Assembly: GCF_000166275.1 (NCBI RefSeq)
Contig: NZ_CM001023.1
Span: forward strand, 1,011,001 to 1,075,000
Source of the DNA: Algoriphagus machipongonensis
GTDB lineage: Bacteria; Bacteroidota; Bacteroidia; Cytophagales; Cyclobacteriaceae
Reading direction: 5' to 3'
DNA: 64,000 nucleotides
Shown here: positions 47,292-56,451 of the stretch, piece after piece
Layout: each line of letters starts with the position of its first letter
Numbering within the stretch: the stretch's first letter is position 1
Made by a program: the position numbers and the translations under genes
The notes under the pieces: generated by a model
What the model was told of the DNA's origin: nothing
The model's input: the letters and a program-made list of their open reading frames with translations, nothing else
Databases searched by the model: none

Positions 47292-48698
47292 ATGGAAAAG
47301 ACAACATTATTTGATAAAATATGGGATGCGCACGTAGTGCGGTCTGTACCTTCTGGTCCTGATGTGTTCTTTATAGATAAGCATTTTATCCATGAAGTGA
47401 CATCACCAGTTGCATTCCTTAACCTTGAAAAAAGAGGTGTTTCTGTAAAATACCCTCATCGAACTGTCGCTACACCGGATCATAATGTTCCTACTGTAGA
47501 CCAGGATCAAACGATCAAGGATAAACTTTCGCGTATGCAAGTTGAAAGGCTTCGCGAAAACTGTAATAAATACGGGATTGAACTGCATGACCTTGGGTCT
47601 GCTCATCATGGGATTGTTCACGTGATTGGTCCCGAGCTAGGGATTACCCAACCAGGAATGACTATTGTTTGTGGAGATAGCCATACCTCTACCCACGGTG
47701 CTTTCGGAGCTATTGCTTTTGGAATTGGTACCTCAGAAGTGGAAATGGTATTGGCCACTCAGTGTATCATGCAATCCAAGCCAAAGAAAATGCGAATCAC
47801 TGTAAATGGTGATTTGAGCAGTGGTGTGACTTCAAAAGATATTATTCTCTATATCATCGCAAAAATTTCTGCAGCTGGAGCTACAGGCTATTTTGTGGAA
47901 TATGCAGGATCTGCTATCCAAAGTCTTTCTATGGAAGCAAGAATGACCATCTGTAATATGTCCATCGAGATGGGCGCTAGAGGTGGTTTGATTGCTCCGG
48001 ATGAGACAACCTTTAATTATTTAAAAGGAAAACAATATTCTCCTGTAGGTGAAGAATGGGATAAAGTTGTGGAGGAATGGTCACAGCTTAAAACTGATGA
48101 CGGAGCTGTCTTTGACAAGGAATATGAATTTGATGCAGCCGACATCGAGCCGATGATTACTTATGGAACCAACCCAGGAATGGGAATCAAAGTAAAAGGT
48201 AACATCCCTTCTACGGATGGAATGGAAGGAAGTAATAAATCATCTTATTTGAAATCATTGGACTACATGGGCTTTGCTCCTGGAGAACCAGTTTCAGGTA
48301 AAAAAGTTGATTATGTCTTTGTGGGTTCTTGTACCAATGGACGAATCGAAGATATTAGATCAGTAGCTCAATTTGTGAAAGGTCATAAAAAAGCGGATAA
48401 TATTACCGCTTGGATAGTACCAGGATCAAAAGAGGTGGAGAAAATGGCTCAAGAAGAAGGTCTTGTGAAAATCTTGGAAGATGCTGGGTTTGAATTGAGA
48501 CAACCTGGTTGTTCTGCTTGCTTGGCAATGAATGACGATAAAATTCCCGCTGGGAAATACGCAGTATCAACTTCGAATAGAAACTTTGAAGGAAGACAGG
48601 GTCCGGGTGCCAGAACGATGCTAGCCTCACCATTGACAGTGGCAGCAGTGGCAGTAACCGGAGTGATCACCGATCCAAGAGAAGTGTTTCAAAATTAA
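47292..48698 (+). CDS. leuC: 3-isopropylmalate dehydratase large subunit
   Basis: A 468-residue aconitase-family subunit. 4Fe-4S cysteines are in VGSCTNGR and [29 protein letters not shown] is conserved. Works with LeuD, 88 bp downstream. The gap contains pyrimidine-rich, low-complexity sequence only. Confidence 0.96.
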   Translation: MEKTTLFDKIWDAHVVRSVPSGPDVFFIDKHFIHEVTSPVAFLNLEKRGVSVKYPHRTVATPDHNVPTVDQDQTIKDKLSRMQVERLRENCNKYGIELHDLGSAHHGIVHVIGPELGITQPGMTIVCGDSHTSTHGAFGAIAFGIGTSEVEMVLATQCIMQSKPKKMRITVNGDLSSGVTSKDIILYIIAKISAAGATGYFVEYAGSAIQSLSMEARMTICNMSIEMGARGGLIAPDETTFNYLKGKQYSPVGEEWDKVVEEWSQLKTDDGAVFDKEYEFDAADIEPMITYGTNPGMGIKVKGNIPSTDGMEGSNKSSYLKSLDYMGFAPGEPVSGKKVDYVFVGSCTNGRIEDIRSVAQFVKGHKKADNITAWIVPGSKEVEKMAQEEGLVKILEDAGFELRQPGCSACLAMNDDKIPAGKYAVSTSNRNFEGRQGPGARTMLASPLTVAAVAVTGVITDPREVFQN

Positions 48699-48786
48699 AA
48701 ATACGAAGTCAGAAATGGGGAGTCAGAGTTTGCACAGATCAAACCTTTCAACTTTCCATTTTTCCAACCTTTGAACTAATTAAAAA

Positions 48787-49377
48787 ATGGCTTACGATAA
48801 ATTCACCGTTTTGAAAAGTAGGGCAGTACCGCTTCCCTCCGAAAATGTAGATACAGACCAGATTATCCCAGCTCGTTTCCTGAAGGCTACTGAGCGTGAG
48901 GGGTTTGGTGACAACCTTTTCCGTGATTGGAGATACGATGTAGAGGGAAATCCTAAAAAGGATTTCGTACTGAATGATCCAACTTATACAGGAAAAATAT
49001 TAGTTGCAGGAAAGAACTTTGGTTCTGGTTCCAGTAGGGAGCACGCTGTTTGGGCTATCTACGATTATGGATTCAGATGTGTAGTTTCCAGCTTCTTCGC
49101 AGATATTTTCAAAAACAACTGTCTTAATATCGGGGTATTGCCAGTGACAGTAACTCCAGAATTTGCAGATAAATTATTGAACGCAATCACTGAAGATCCT
49201 TCAACAGAAATCGAAGTGAGCATACCCGCTCAAACTATTACTTTACTTTCTACTGGAGAGTCTGAGTCATTTGACATCAATTCCTATAAAAAGGACAATA
49301 TGCAAAATGGCTTTGATGATATCGATTACTTGCTAAGCATGGAATCTGAGATCGATCAGTTTGAAAAAACAAGATAA
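48787..49377 (+). CDS. leuD: 3-isopropylmalate dehydratase small subunit
   Basis: A 196-residue swivel-domain partner of LeuC. NVDTDQIIPARFLK near the N-terminus and NFGSGSSREHAVWAI near residue 80 are diagnostic. Length is normal. Followed by the second synthase gene after 6 bp. Confidence 0.95.
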   Translation: MAYDKFTVLKSRAVPLPSENVDTDQIIPARFLKATEREGFGDNLFRDWRYDVEGNPKKDFVLNDPTYTGKILVAGKNFGSGSSREHAVWAIYDYGFRCVVSSFFADIFKNNCLNIGVLPVTVTPEFADKLLNAITEDPSTEIEVSIPAQTITLLSTGESESFDINSYKKDNMQNGFDDIDYLLSMESEIDQFEKTR

Positions 49378-49383
49378 ATTTTG

Positions 49384-50970
49384 ATGAATAATCAGAGACG
49401 CATAGAAATAATGGATACAACCTTGAGGGATGGAGAACAGACCTCAGGTGTTTCCTTTTTGCCTTCTGAAAAGCTTCAGATAGCAAAGCTACTTTTGGAG
49501 GAACTCCGAGTAGATCGTATCGAGGTGGCTTCAGCTCGCGTTTCTGATGGTGAGCTTGAAGGTGTTCAGAAAATCACCCATTGGGCAGCAGAGAAAGGTT
49601 ATTTGGATCGGGTAGAAGTATTGGGTTTTGTAGATACTCCTTCCTCGGTCAATTGGCTGCTAAAAGCAGGTGCCAAAGTGATGAATTTGCTAACCAAAGG
49701 ATCGCTTAATCATCTGACCCATCAACTTAGAAAAACTAAAGAGGAGCATTTCTCGGATATTGCAAAAAGTATTGCTCATGCCCAGGAAAATGGAATAGAT
49801 GTAAATATCTATCTCGAGGACTGGAGTAATGGGATGCGTAATTCCCCAGAATACACGATGGATCTGATTCAGTTTCTTTCAGAGAAGCCTATCAAAAGAA
49901 TCATGCTCCCCGATACTTTAGGTTTACTTTCGCCAGAAGAAACAAAAGCGTTTTTGCTGGATATTTCTGAAAAGTATCCTTCTGTTCATTTTGATTTCCA
50001 TGCCCATAATGATTACGATCTTTCTGTAGCAAATGTCATGGAGGCGATTCTAAATGGAGCTTCTGGTATTCATACCACCATCAATGGATTGGGTGAACGA
50101 GCAGGGAATGCACCATTGGAGTCAGTTATTGCTGTGATCAAGGATTTTACCAAGTTTGAAATCAATGTTCAAGAGCAGAAAATATACCGTGTCAGTAAGT
50201 TGGTAGAACAGTTTTCAGGTCAACATATTCCGGCTAATAAACCGGTGGTTGGAGAGAATGTATTTACCCAGACTGCAGGAATTCATGCGGACGGAGACAA
50301 TAAGAAAAACCTGTATTTCAATGATCTTCTTCCAGAGAGATTTGGAAGGGAGAGGAAATATGCCTTGGGCAAGACTTCCGGTAAAGCGAATATTGTCAAA
50401 AATCTGGAAGAGCTCGGGATTTCTTTAGAGAAGGATGAGCTAACGAAAGTAACGCAGCGGATTATTGAACTAGGAGATAAGAAAGAGAGAGTCACTACAG
50501 AAGACCTTCCTTATATTATTTCAGATGTTCTCCAGAATAATTCTATTTCAAAAAATATTCAGATCGAAGGGTATCACATGACACATTCGAAGGGATTGAA
50601 GCCAACGGTTCAACTCAAAATGAATATTTATGGAAAAATGTATGATGCCATAGCCACAGGTGATGGGCAATACGATTCCTTTATGCGTGCTCTTCGGAAA
50701 ATTTATAAGTCTCAGAAAAAAGAGCTTCCAAAATTGATTGATTATCATGTATCCATACCTCCAGGTGGTAAAACCGACGCATTCGTGGAAACGGTGATTA
50801 CCTGGGATTTTGGAAAGATATTTAAAACGAAAGGCCTTGATGCCGATCAAACAGTGGCAGCGATGATGGCCACAGAGAAAATGCTGAACATTGTCGAATC
50901 TTTTAATCAAATACCCACCCAAGAAGAATCAAAATTCTATGGAAATGAATATCGCGCTGTTGCCGGGTGA
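49384..50970 (+). CDS. Second LeuA-family synthase, probable (R)-citramalate synthase
   Basis: A 528-residue enzyme with [15 protein letters not shown] (about 9-23), HAHNDYDLS as the metal motif, NGLGERAGNAPLE, and a C-terminal LeuA-dimer regulatory domain. It is distant from LeuA at 45779 and more like the CimA/homocitrate group. If it is CimA, it condenses pyruvate and acetyl-CoA to citramalate, and LeuCD and LeuB then make 2-ketobutyrate for isoleucine without threonine deaminase. No ilvA is in the operon, which fits. A second isopropylmalate synthase is the alternative. ATG 49384 preferred to TTG 49381. Confidence 0.75.
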   Translation: MNNQRRIEIMDTTLRDGEQTSGVSFLPSEKLQIAKLLLEELRVDRIEVASARVSDGELEGVQKITHWAAEKGYLDRVEVLGFVDTPSSVNWLLKAGAKVMNLLTKGSLNHLTHQLRKTKEEHFSDIAKSIAHAQENGIDVNIYLEDWSNGMRNSPEYTMDLIQFLSEKPIKRIMLPDTLGLLSPEETKAFLLDISEKYPSVHFDFHAHNDYDLSVANVMEAILNGASGIHTTINGLGERAGNAPLESVIAVIKDFTKFEINVQEQKIYRVSKLVEQFSGQHIPANKPVVGENVFTQTAGIHADGDNKKNLYFNDLLPERFGRERKYALGKTSGKANIVKNLEELGISLEKDELTKVTQRIIELGDKKERVTTEDLPYIISDVLQNNSISKNIQIEGYHMTHSKGLKPTVQLKMNIYGKMYDAIATGDGQYDSFMRALRKIYKSQKKELPKLIDYHVSIPPGGKTDAFVETVITWDFGKIFKTKGLDADQTVAAMMATEKMLNIVESFNQIPTQEESKFYGNEYRAVAG

Positions 50971-52006
50971 CGGCATCGGCCCAGAAGTAATAGACCAAGC
51001 AGTAAAAGTAGTTAAAGCCATAGGGCAAAAATTTGGACATCAAATCACTTTCACCGAAGGTGTAGTAGGTGCCACAGCCATAGATGCGACCGGAGAACCT
51101 TATCCAGATGCTACCCATGAAATAGCAGCTGCATCTGATGCAGTATTGTTTGGTGCGATTGGTGACCCAAAGTATGATAATGACCCAAAAGCAAAAGTAC
51201 GTCCTGAGCAAGGATTGCTATTGATGAGACAAAAGTTGGGCTTATTTGCTAACGTAAGACCTACATTCACTTTTCCTTCTTTGGTGCATAAATCACCTTT
51301 GAAATTGGATAGAGTAGAAGGGGTGGATTTTGTTTTCTTCAGAGAATTGACTGGTGGAGTTTATTTCGGTGAACCTAGAGGAAGAAACGAGCAAGGAACC
51401 AAGGCTTTTGACACCAATATGTATAGCAAGGAAGAGATTACCCGCCTTGCTAGAATGGGCTTTGAAGCTGCGCAAAAAAGAAGAAAACTCCTTACTTGTG
51501 TAGACAAAGCAAATGTAATGGCTACTTCCAGACTTTGGAGAGAAACAGTACAAGAACTTGCGCCTGAATATCCAGATGTGAAGGTTGAGTATGAATTTGT
51601 GGATGCGGTAGCGATGCGATTGATTCAGTGGCCAAAAGCTTACGATGTGTTGATTACCGAAAACTTGTTCGGAGATATCTTGACAGATGAGGCTTCTGTA
51701 ATTTCAGGTTCTATGGGCTTGATGCCATCAGCCTCTTTGGGAACTTCTGTTAAATTGTTTGAACCAATTCACGGATCTTATCCTCAGGCAGCTGGAAAAG
51801 ACATTGCCAATCCATTGGCTACAGTTCTATCAGCAGCAATGATGTTTGATTATGCTTTCGACTTGAAAGAAGAAGCTCAATTGATCTCTGATGTAGTAAA
51901 CCAATCTCTATCTGAAGGATATGTGACCGAAGATATAGCAGATGGTGGACCTTCTTACAAAACTTCTGAAGTTGGCGACTGGCTAGCTGCGAAGATTTTG
52001 GCTTAA
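50939..52006 (+). CDS. leuB: 3-isopropylmalate dehydrogenase
   Basis: A 355-residue NAD-dependent oxidative decarboxylase. LLPGDGIGPEV at the start, RELTGGVYFGEPRG, CVDKANVMATSRLWRE and ENLFGDILTDEAS are diagnostic. ATG 50939 (or 50945) overlaps the previous gene by about 30 nt, suggesting coupled translation. It is the last gene; a terminator follows at 52059-52091. The aminotransferase ilvE is not in the operon. Confidence 0.95.
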   Translation: MEMNIALLPGDGIGPEVIDQAVKVVKAIGQKFGHQITFTEGVVGATAIDATGEPYPDATHEIAAASDAVLFGAIGDPKYDNDPKAKVRPEQGLLLMRQKLGLFANVRPTFTFPSLVHKSPLKLDRVEGVDFVFFRELTGGVYFGEPRGRNEQGTKAFDTNMYSKEEITRLARMGFEAAQKRRKLLTCVDKANVMATSRLWRETVQELAPEYPDVKVEYEFVDAVAMRLIQWPKAYDVLITENLFGDILTDEASVISGSMGLMPSASLGTSVKLFEPIHGSYPQAAGKDIANPLATVLSAAMMFDYAFDLKEEAQLISDVVNQSLSEGYVTEDIADGGPSYKTSEVGDWLAAKILA

Positions 52007-52030
52007 GCTAAACTATATATAACTGAGCTG

Positions 52031-52051
52031 TTCGAGATTTGTAATCTCGAA
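52031..52051. repeat. REP-like perfect hairpin after leuB
   Basis: 9-bp perfect arms TTCGAGATT and AATCTCGAA around TGT. It sits just before the operon terminator and resembles the hairpin at 44667-44687. Confidence 0.6.
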
Positions 52052-52058
52052 TTTCATC

Positions 52059-52091
52059 AAAAAACCACCTTAGAAATGGGGTGGTTTTTTT
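52059..52091 (+). terminator. Terminator of the ilv-leu operon
   Basis: An 11-bp perfect stem (52059-52069 with 52080-52090), a 10-nt loop and a T-run, 52 bp after leuB. Confidence 0.9.
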
Positions 52092-52175
52092 GTGTCCTAT
52101 AACTATGATAATCTTGAGCTAACCTTTCATTTGCATAAGCATGTTATATTTGGTTTACTCTAAACATTATGTGCC

Positions 52176-53381
52176 ATGAAATATCTTCCTCTCATTTTTG
52201 TTCTAATTTTTTTAAGTTTTGGTTCTTGTAAATCATCAGATAAAAGTGAGGAGCCTTCCAAAAAATGGTACAAAGGCAATCTTCATACACATTCTTATTG
52301 GTCGGACGGGGATGATTATCCAGAAATGATTATGGATTGGTATAAGTCTCATGATTATGATTTTGTGGTGCTATCGGATCACAACACTTTGGCAGTTGGC
52401 GAAAAATGGAAATTGATTCCGAAATCTCCTTCCCATGAAATGGGCTTTGAGAAGTACTTGGATAAATATGGTGATCAAGTCGTTTATCGGGAAGATTCAG
52501 CGGGAAGAGTTGAGGTAAAGTTGAAAACTTTGGCTGAATACGCTCCGATGTTTGAGGAAGAAGGTGAGTTTTTGATCATTCAATCTCAGGAGTTAACAGA
52601 GAGTTTTGAGAAAAAGCCACTTCATATGAATGTGACCAATATTCAGAAATTGATTCCGGCGGAAGGAGGGAATTCCATTCCTGAGATCTTACAAAATGGC
52701 TTAGACAGAGTGAAGGCTCAGCGGGATTCAACTGGCGTACCTATGTTTTTGCACATCAATCATCCGAACTTTGTCTGGGCGATCACTCCTGAAGATATGA
52801 TTGAATTAGATGGTGAGCGATTTTTTGAAGTCTATAACGGTCATCCTCAAGTGAATAATTACGGAGATTCTCTTCGCCCTAGTATGGAAGTGCTTTGGGA
52901 TAAAGTTCAAGCAGCCTATTTAGAAGCAGGAAAGCCATTGCTTTATGGTTTGGCAGTCGACGATGCACATAATTATCATGTGTTTGATCAAAATAGCAGT
53001 AACCCAGGCCGAGGATGGGTGATGGTTTTATCGGAAAGCTTAGACCCGGCTTCATTAATCGAAGCAATGGAAAAAGGAGATTTTTACTCGACCACAGGAG
53101 TGACGATGAATGAGATTGATTTTGATGGGGAAACCTTATCTGTTTCCGTTCAACCAGAAAGTGGAGTTAGTTATTCCATACAGTTTTTTGGTACCAAAAA
53201 ATCCAACCCAGGGGAAAGCGGAATTCTCTTAAAAGAACTGGAAGGGGATAGAGGTTCATATACGTTTGAAGACGATGATATGTATGTGCGGGCGAAAATT
53301 ATTTCCTCCAAACCCAAAGAAAACCCATATCAGATAGGAGATACTGAAACAGCTTGGACTCAACCTGTAATTCATAATTGA
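52176..53381 (+). CDS. PHP-domain lipoprotein, metal-dependent phosphoesterase-like
   Basis: A 401-residue protein with a lipoprotein signal: SFGSC with Cys18 as the lipid anchor, then a Ser/Lys-rich linker. The PHP motifs are NLHTHSYWSDGD (His37, His39), LSDHNTLAVG and a late HINHPNF. PHP domains hydrolyse phosphoesters through a metal cluster, and this surface-lipoprotein form is common in Bacteroidota with unknown substrate. The C-terminal 100 residues are beta-rich. Monocistronic. Confidence 0.83.
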   Translation: MKYLPLIFVLIFLSFGSCKSSDKSEEPSKKWYKGNLHTHSYWSDGDDYPEMIMDWYKSHDYDFVVLSDHNTLAVGEKWKLIPKSPSHEMGFEKYLDKYGDQVVYREDSAGRVEVKLKTLAEYAPMFEEEGEFLIIQSQELTESFEKKPLHMNVTNIQKLIPAEGGNSIPEILQNGLDRVKAQRDSTGVPMFLHINHPNFVWAITPEDMIELDGERFFEVYNGHPQVNNYGDSLRPSMEVLWDKVQAAYLEAGKPLLYGLAVDDAHNYHVFDQNSSNPGRGWVMVLSESLDPASLIEAMEKGDFYSTTGVTMNEIDFDGETLSVSVQPESGVSYSIQFFGTKKSNPGESGILLKELEGDRGSYTFEDDDMYVRAKIISSKPKENPYQIGDTETAWTQPVIHN

Positions 53382-53451
53382 GTTCAAGTTTTGAGTACTT
53401 GATGGATTTAAGCGAAATTGGGAAGAATTTCAACTAGTAAACCCCATCAAT

Positions 53452-54276
53452 TTGCAGTCTCGCCCATATTCTTACCTTTTTTCTATATCGTACTATGGAG
53501 CCCGATACAAAGGCTGGGCACCTCAACCCAACCAACAAACGGTACAACGACGATTGGAACGAGTTTTAAGACATGTGTTGGGGCATGAAGATTTCTCGTT
53601 GATCGGAGCCAGTCGGACGGATTCTGGAGTATCTTGTGTAGGAGGTTTCGTGCAGGTTTTTCTTCGGGATGAAGTAGAGATGGATTTGCTTTTGCCTCAA
53701 TTCAATGAGCATCTGCCACAGGATATTCACCTGAATTCGGTCAAGGAGGTGTCGACTACATTCAATTTGATCCAGTCAGTTAAAAAGAAAACCTACCGAT
53801 ACTATTTTTCAAATTCTTCTGATTTTCATCCCTTCGCCTCAGCTTTTATGGTGAATGCATCAGAAGAACTGAACTGGGAAGCGATGAATGAAGCTTGTAA
53901 ATCATTCATTGGTAAGCATGATTTTAAGAGCTTTTGCAAGCCTTCAGAAAATAAAACAGATTATAACCGAGAAGTTCTATCAGCTGAAATATGTGATTCA
54001 AATGAATTTATGGGTCAGTATTTTCCTCATAAGATTTATTACTTCCAAATCACCGGAACAGGATTTTTGCATCACCAAGTTCGCATGATGATGTCTGCAC
54101 TCTGGCAAATTGGAAAGGGAGAAATGGATTTGTCGGAAATTGAGGCTCGATTCGAGTCTTCTGATAGATTTGAAAAGCTTCCCCCAGCCCCAGCAAATGG
54201 TTTGGTGCTTTGGGAAACGATCCTAGATAACCTTCGAGGTTTTCCAAACCTCGAAGGTTTTGATTTGCAGAATTAA
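53452..54276 (+). CDS. truA: tRNA pseudouridine(38-40) synthase with repeat-derived C-terminus
   Basis: A 274-residue enzyme isomerising uridines 38-40 of tRNAs. The catalytic Asp57 is in GASRTDSGVSC; RYYFSNSSDFHP and FLHHQVRMMMSALWQIGKGE are conserved. It starts at TTG, since there is no ATG near the conserved N-terminus. The family sequence ends near GLVLWETIL; the last 16 residues (DNLRGFPNLEGFDLQN) are encoded mostly by a palindromic repeat at 54229-54259. Confidence 0.92.
   Translation: MQSRPYSYLFSISYYGARYKGWAPQPNQQTVQRRLERVLRHVLGHEDFSLIGASRTDSGVSCVGGFVQVFLRDEVEMDLLLPQFNEHLPQDIHLNSVKEVSTTFNLIQSVKKKTYRYYFSNSSDFHPFASAFMVNASEELNWEAMNEACKSFIGKHDFKSFCKPSENKTDYNREVLSAEICDSNEFMGQYFPHKIYYFQITGTGFLHHQVRMMMSALWQIGKGEMDLSEIEARFESSDRFEKLPPAPANGLVLWETILDNLRGFPNLEGFDLQN
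54229..54259. repeat. Perfect palindrome inside the 3' end of truA
   Basis: 14-bp perfect arms (54229-54242 and 54246-54259) with a 3-bp loop. The half-unit AACCTTCGAGG recurs at 54276-54286. Confidence 0.85.
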
Positions 54277-54357
54277 ACCTTCGAGGAGGTTTCTCAGTTC
54301 CCGATAAATCGGGACAAGCTGTTCCTCCTTCGAAATAACACCTCAAAGGTTGGATTT
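54276..54357. repeat. Composite repeat cluster between convergent truA and GNAT gene
   Basis: It contains another half-unit AACCTTCGAGG (54276-54286), a palindrome TCCCGAT/ATCGGGA (54299-54314), and a degenerate inverted copy CTCCTTCGAA...CCTCAAAGGTT (54325-54352). It has no gene. Confidence 0.65.
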
Positions 54358-54852
54358 TCAAAGCTTCATCTCAAACACATAATCATCCATTACATAACCA
54401 TTCCCAATATCAATTACTTCCTCTTTGATATTTACGAAACCCAAATACTCATAAAAGGAAATCGCTCCTTTGTTATACTTGTTGACATTCAGTAAAAGAC
54501 TCGATTGATTATTCGCTAATGCAATTTCTTTAATCGCTTGAATCAATTTCTTTCCAATACCTTTTCCTTGAGCAGTGGGAAGAATATAGATTTTATGGAT
54601 TTTTGTTTGTCCAGGGGTTTGATTGGGCTCGATTCCAGCAAACCCTAGGCATTCATCTTTTTCTTTTGCTAAAAGAAATATATGTCCATTTTTTTGCTGT
54701 TTCTCAAGAGTTTCCAAAGAATACATCCAATTTAGCATATACTCGATTTGCTCTGGACTGAGAATATCTCCAAACGTATCAGGCCATGTATGATGGGCCA
54801 AGTTTTGTACTTCTTTTAATTCTTTTGTGGAGGCTGAAGTGATATGAATCAT
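54358..54852 (-). CDS. GNAT-family N-acetyltransferase
   Basis: A 164-residue acetyltransferase. The acetyl-CoA loop is LPTAQGKGIGKKLIQAI (about 92-108), followed by LNVNKYNKGAISFYEYLGF, typical of GNAT motif B. Substrate unknown. Convergent with truA across the repeat cluster. Confidence 0.87.
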   Translation of the reverse strand: MIHITSASTKELKEVQNLAHHTWPDTFGDILSPEQIEYMLNWMYSLETLEKQQKNGHIFLLAKEKDECLGFAGIEPNQTPGQTKIHKIYILPTAQGKGIGKKLIQAIKEIALANNQSSLLLNVNKYNKGAISFYEYLGFVNIKEEVIDIGNGYVMDDYVFEMKL

Positions 54853-54900
54853 GGTTTGCTTAATCTTTAAGCCAATTTATTGTGAATCTCAGTAAAAAAT

Positions 54901-54932
54901 AAACCGAGCCCCAAAAAAATGAGACTCGGTTT
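54901..54932 (-). terminator. Terminator of the Gfo/Idh/MocA gene at 54952
   Basis: An 8-bp stem (54901-54908 with 54925-54932) with a long loop and A-rich left flank giving U's on the minus-strand transcript, 19 bp after the stop. Confidence 0.7.
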
Positions 54933-54951
54933 TAAGATAGATTTTTATTGT

Positions 54952-56316
54952 TTAAACCTGATTCGGGTCGGGGTGAGTATAACCTTCTCGGTAAGGTCTT
55001 TTTAACCTTTCTGTTGCCTCTGAATCTCCCACTACAGTCATGCTGGCAGGGTCGTATTTCAAAGCTCTACCACCCAAGTCCATTGAAATGTTGGCAAGAA
55101 TACAAGAAGCAGTAGAAATATGCCCTTCCTCAATATCCGCGACAGGTAAAGTGTCTTGATCAATAGATTTAAGCCAGTCTCTCATATGGAGTCGAGTAGC
55201 AGGAGCTGCATTTAGCTCTATGTCTTTTTCAGTGACATCTTCTGGATATTTTTCTCGCTCAAACAAGCAGTCAAAATGGATGCTCTCGCCATCACCATAT
55301 GGATGAAAATCAGCTTGCATGGTGCTACCAGCAAGCATTCCTTTTTCTCCAAAGATTTTAAAAGCCCAAGGGTAATCAGGATCTACTGGGTTGCCCCATG
55401 TTCTGTGTTGCCATACCACATTGAGTTCTGGGTATTCAAAAATGGCAGTTTGAGTATCTGAAATATTCGATTTTCCGTCTTTTTGCACATAAATACCTCC
55501 CGTGGATGTGATTTGAGTTGGCCAACCCAATTTTAACATCCATCGAACTGTGTCTAACATATGGACACACATATCCCCGGTAATACCATTTCCATATTCT
55601 ATAAATGTTCTCCACCATCGTCTATGTGGGAGTCCATCATAGGGTCTAAGTGGTGCGGGACCCGTCCAAAGATCGTAATTCAAGAAATCAGGAACGGGTT
55701 CAACCGGAGGGTTGCCATTGGCTCTCATATGATAATAACAGCAAACTTCTGCATGAGAGATTTTACCCAGTTTATTCGTGTCAATGATTTGTTCTTTGGC
55801 TTCAATCAAATGGGGTGTGCTTTTTCTTTGAGTTCCTACTTGGACTTTCTTGCCATATTTTCTAGCAGCAGCAACCATCGCTTCACCTTCGATCACATCT
55901 ACGGAGATTGGTTTTTGAACGTAGACATGTGCTCCAGCTTTAAGGGCGTCAATGCATTGAAGAGCATGCCAGTGATCAGGAGATCCGATCAAAACAAATT
56001 CCGGTTTTTCTTTATCCAGAAGCTCTTTGTAGTTTTCATAGAGTGCAGGGACTTTACCAGATTTCTGTCTAGTAGCTACTAAGTCGCCTGCTTCCTTTAG
56101 CATATTTTTATCGGGGTCACATAGGCCTACCACTTCTACATCTGCCACTTGGATTAGACGGAAAAGGTCAGATTTGCCATACCATCCAGCGCCGATTAAG
56201 GCAACTTGAATAGGACCTTCACGGTCTTTGAAATCCATCCCTAATAATCCAAAACTTGCAAGGGTGGCTAAGGCAGAAGAGCCTTTGAGAAAATCTCTGC
56301 GGTTAAGAGCATTCAT
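54952..56316 (-). CDS. Gfo/Idh/MocA oxidoreductase with Tat-type signal (copy 1)
   Basis: A 454-residue NAD(P)-dependent oxidoreductase. NRRDFLKGSSALATLASFG at residues 5-23 is a Tat-like signal, so export to the periplasm is likely. The Rossmann motif VALIGAGWYGKSDLFRL and the EKP-like block VYVQKPISVDV follow, then a C-terminal substrate domain. I chose ATG 56316, directly before the twin-arginine. About two thirds identical by eye to its neighbour at 56452. Substrate probably a sugar or inositol. Confidence 0.87.
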   Translation of the reverse strand: MNALNRRDFLKGSSALATLASFGLLGMDFKDREGPIQVALIGAGWYGKSDLFRLIQVADVEVVGLCDPDKNMLKEAGDLVATRQKSGKVPALYENYKELLDKEKPEFVLIGSPDHWHALQCIDALKAGAHVYVQKPISVDVIEGEAMVAAARKYGKKVQVGTQRKSTPHLIEAKEQIIDTNKLGKISHAEVCCYYHMRANGNPPVEPVPDFLNYDLWTGPAPLRPYDGLPHRRWWRTFIEYGNGITGDMCVHMLDTVRWMLKLGWPTQITSTGGIYVQKDGKSNISDTQTAIFEYPELNVVWQHRTWGNPVDPDYPWAFKIFGEKGMLAGSTMQADFHPYGDGESIHFDCLFEREKYPEDVTEKDIELNAAPATRLHMRDWLKSIDQDTLPVADIEEGHISTASCILANISMDLGGRALKYDPASMTVVGDSEATERLKRPYREGYTHPDPNQV

Positions 56317-56451
56317 TGATTGGGGGTTTAGGTTTATTGTAACGCTTAAGATACAAAAACCCAAAACCTTAGCAAATAGAAATATTGTAATGGGCTAAGA
56401 TGTATTTCGGTAATTCTTATACTATTTGTAAATGAAGCAACAATCAGTTTT

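Noticed and set aside
48699..48786. A possible regulatory element between leuC and leuD
   Set aside because: The pyrimidine-rich stretch has imperfect CAACTTT/CAACCTT direct repeats only, with no hairpin or promoter box.
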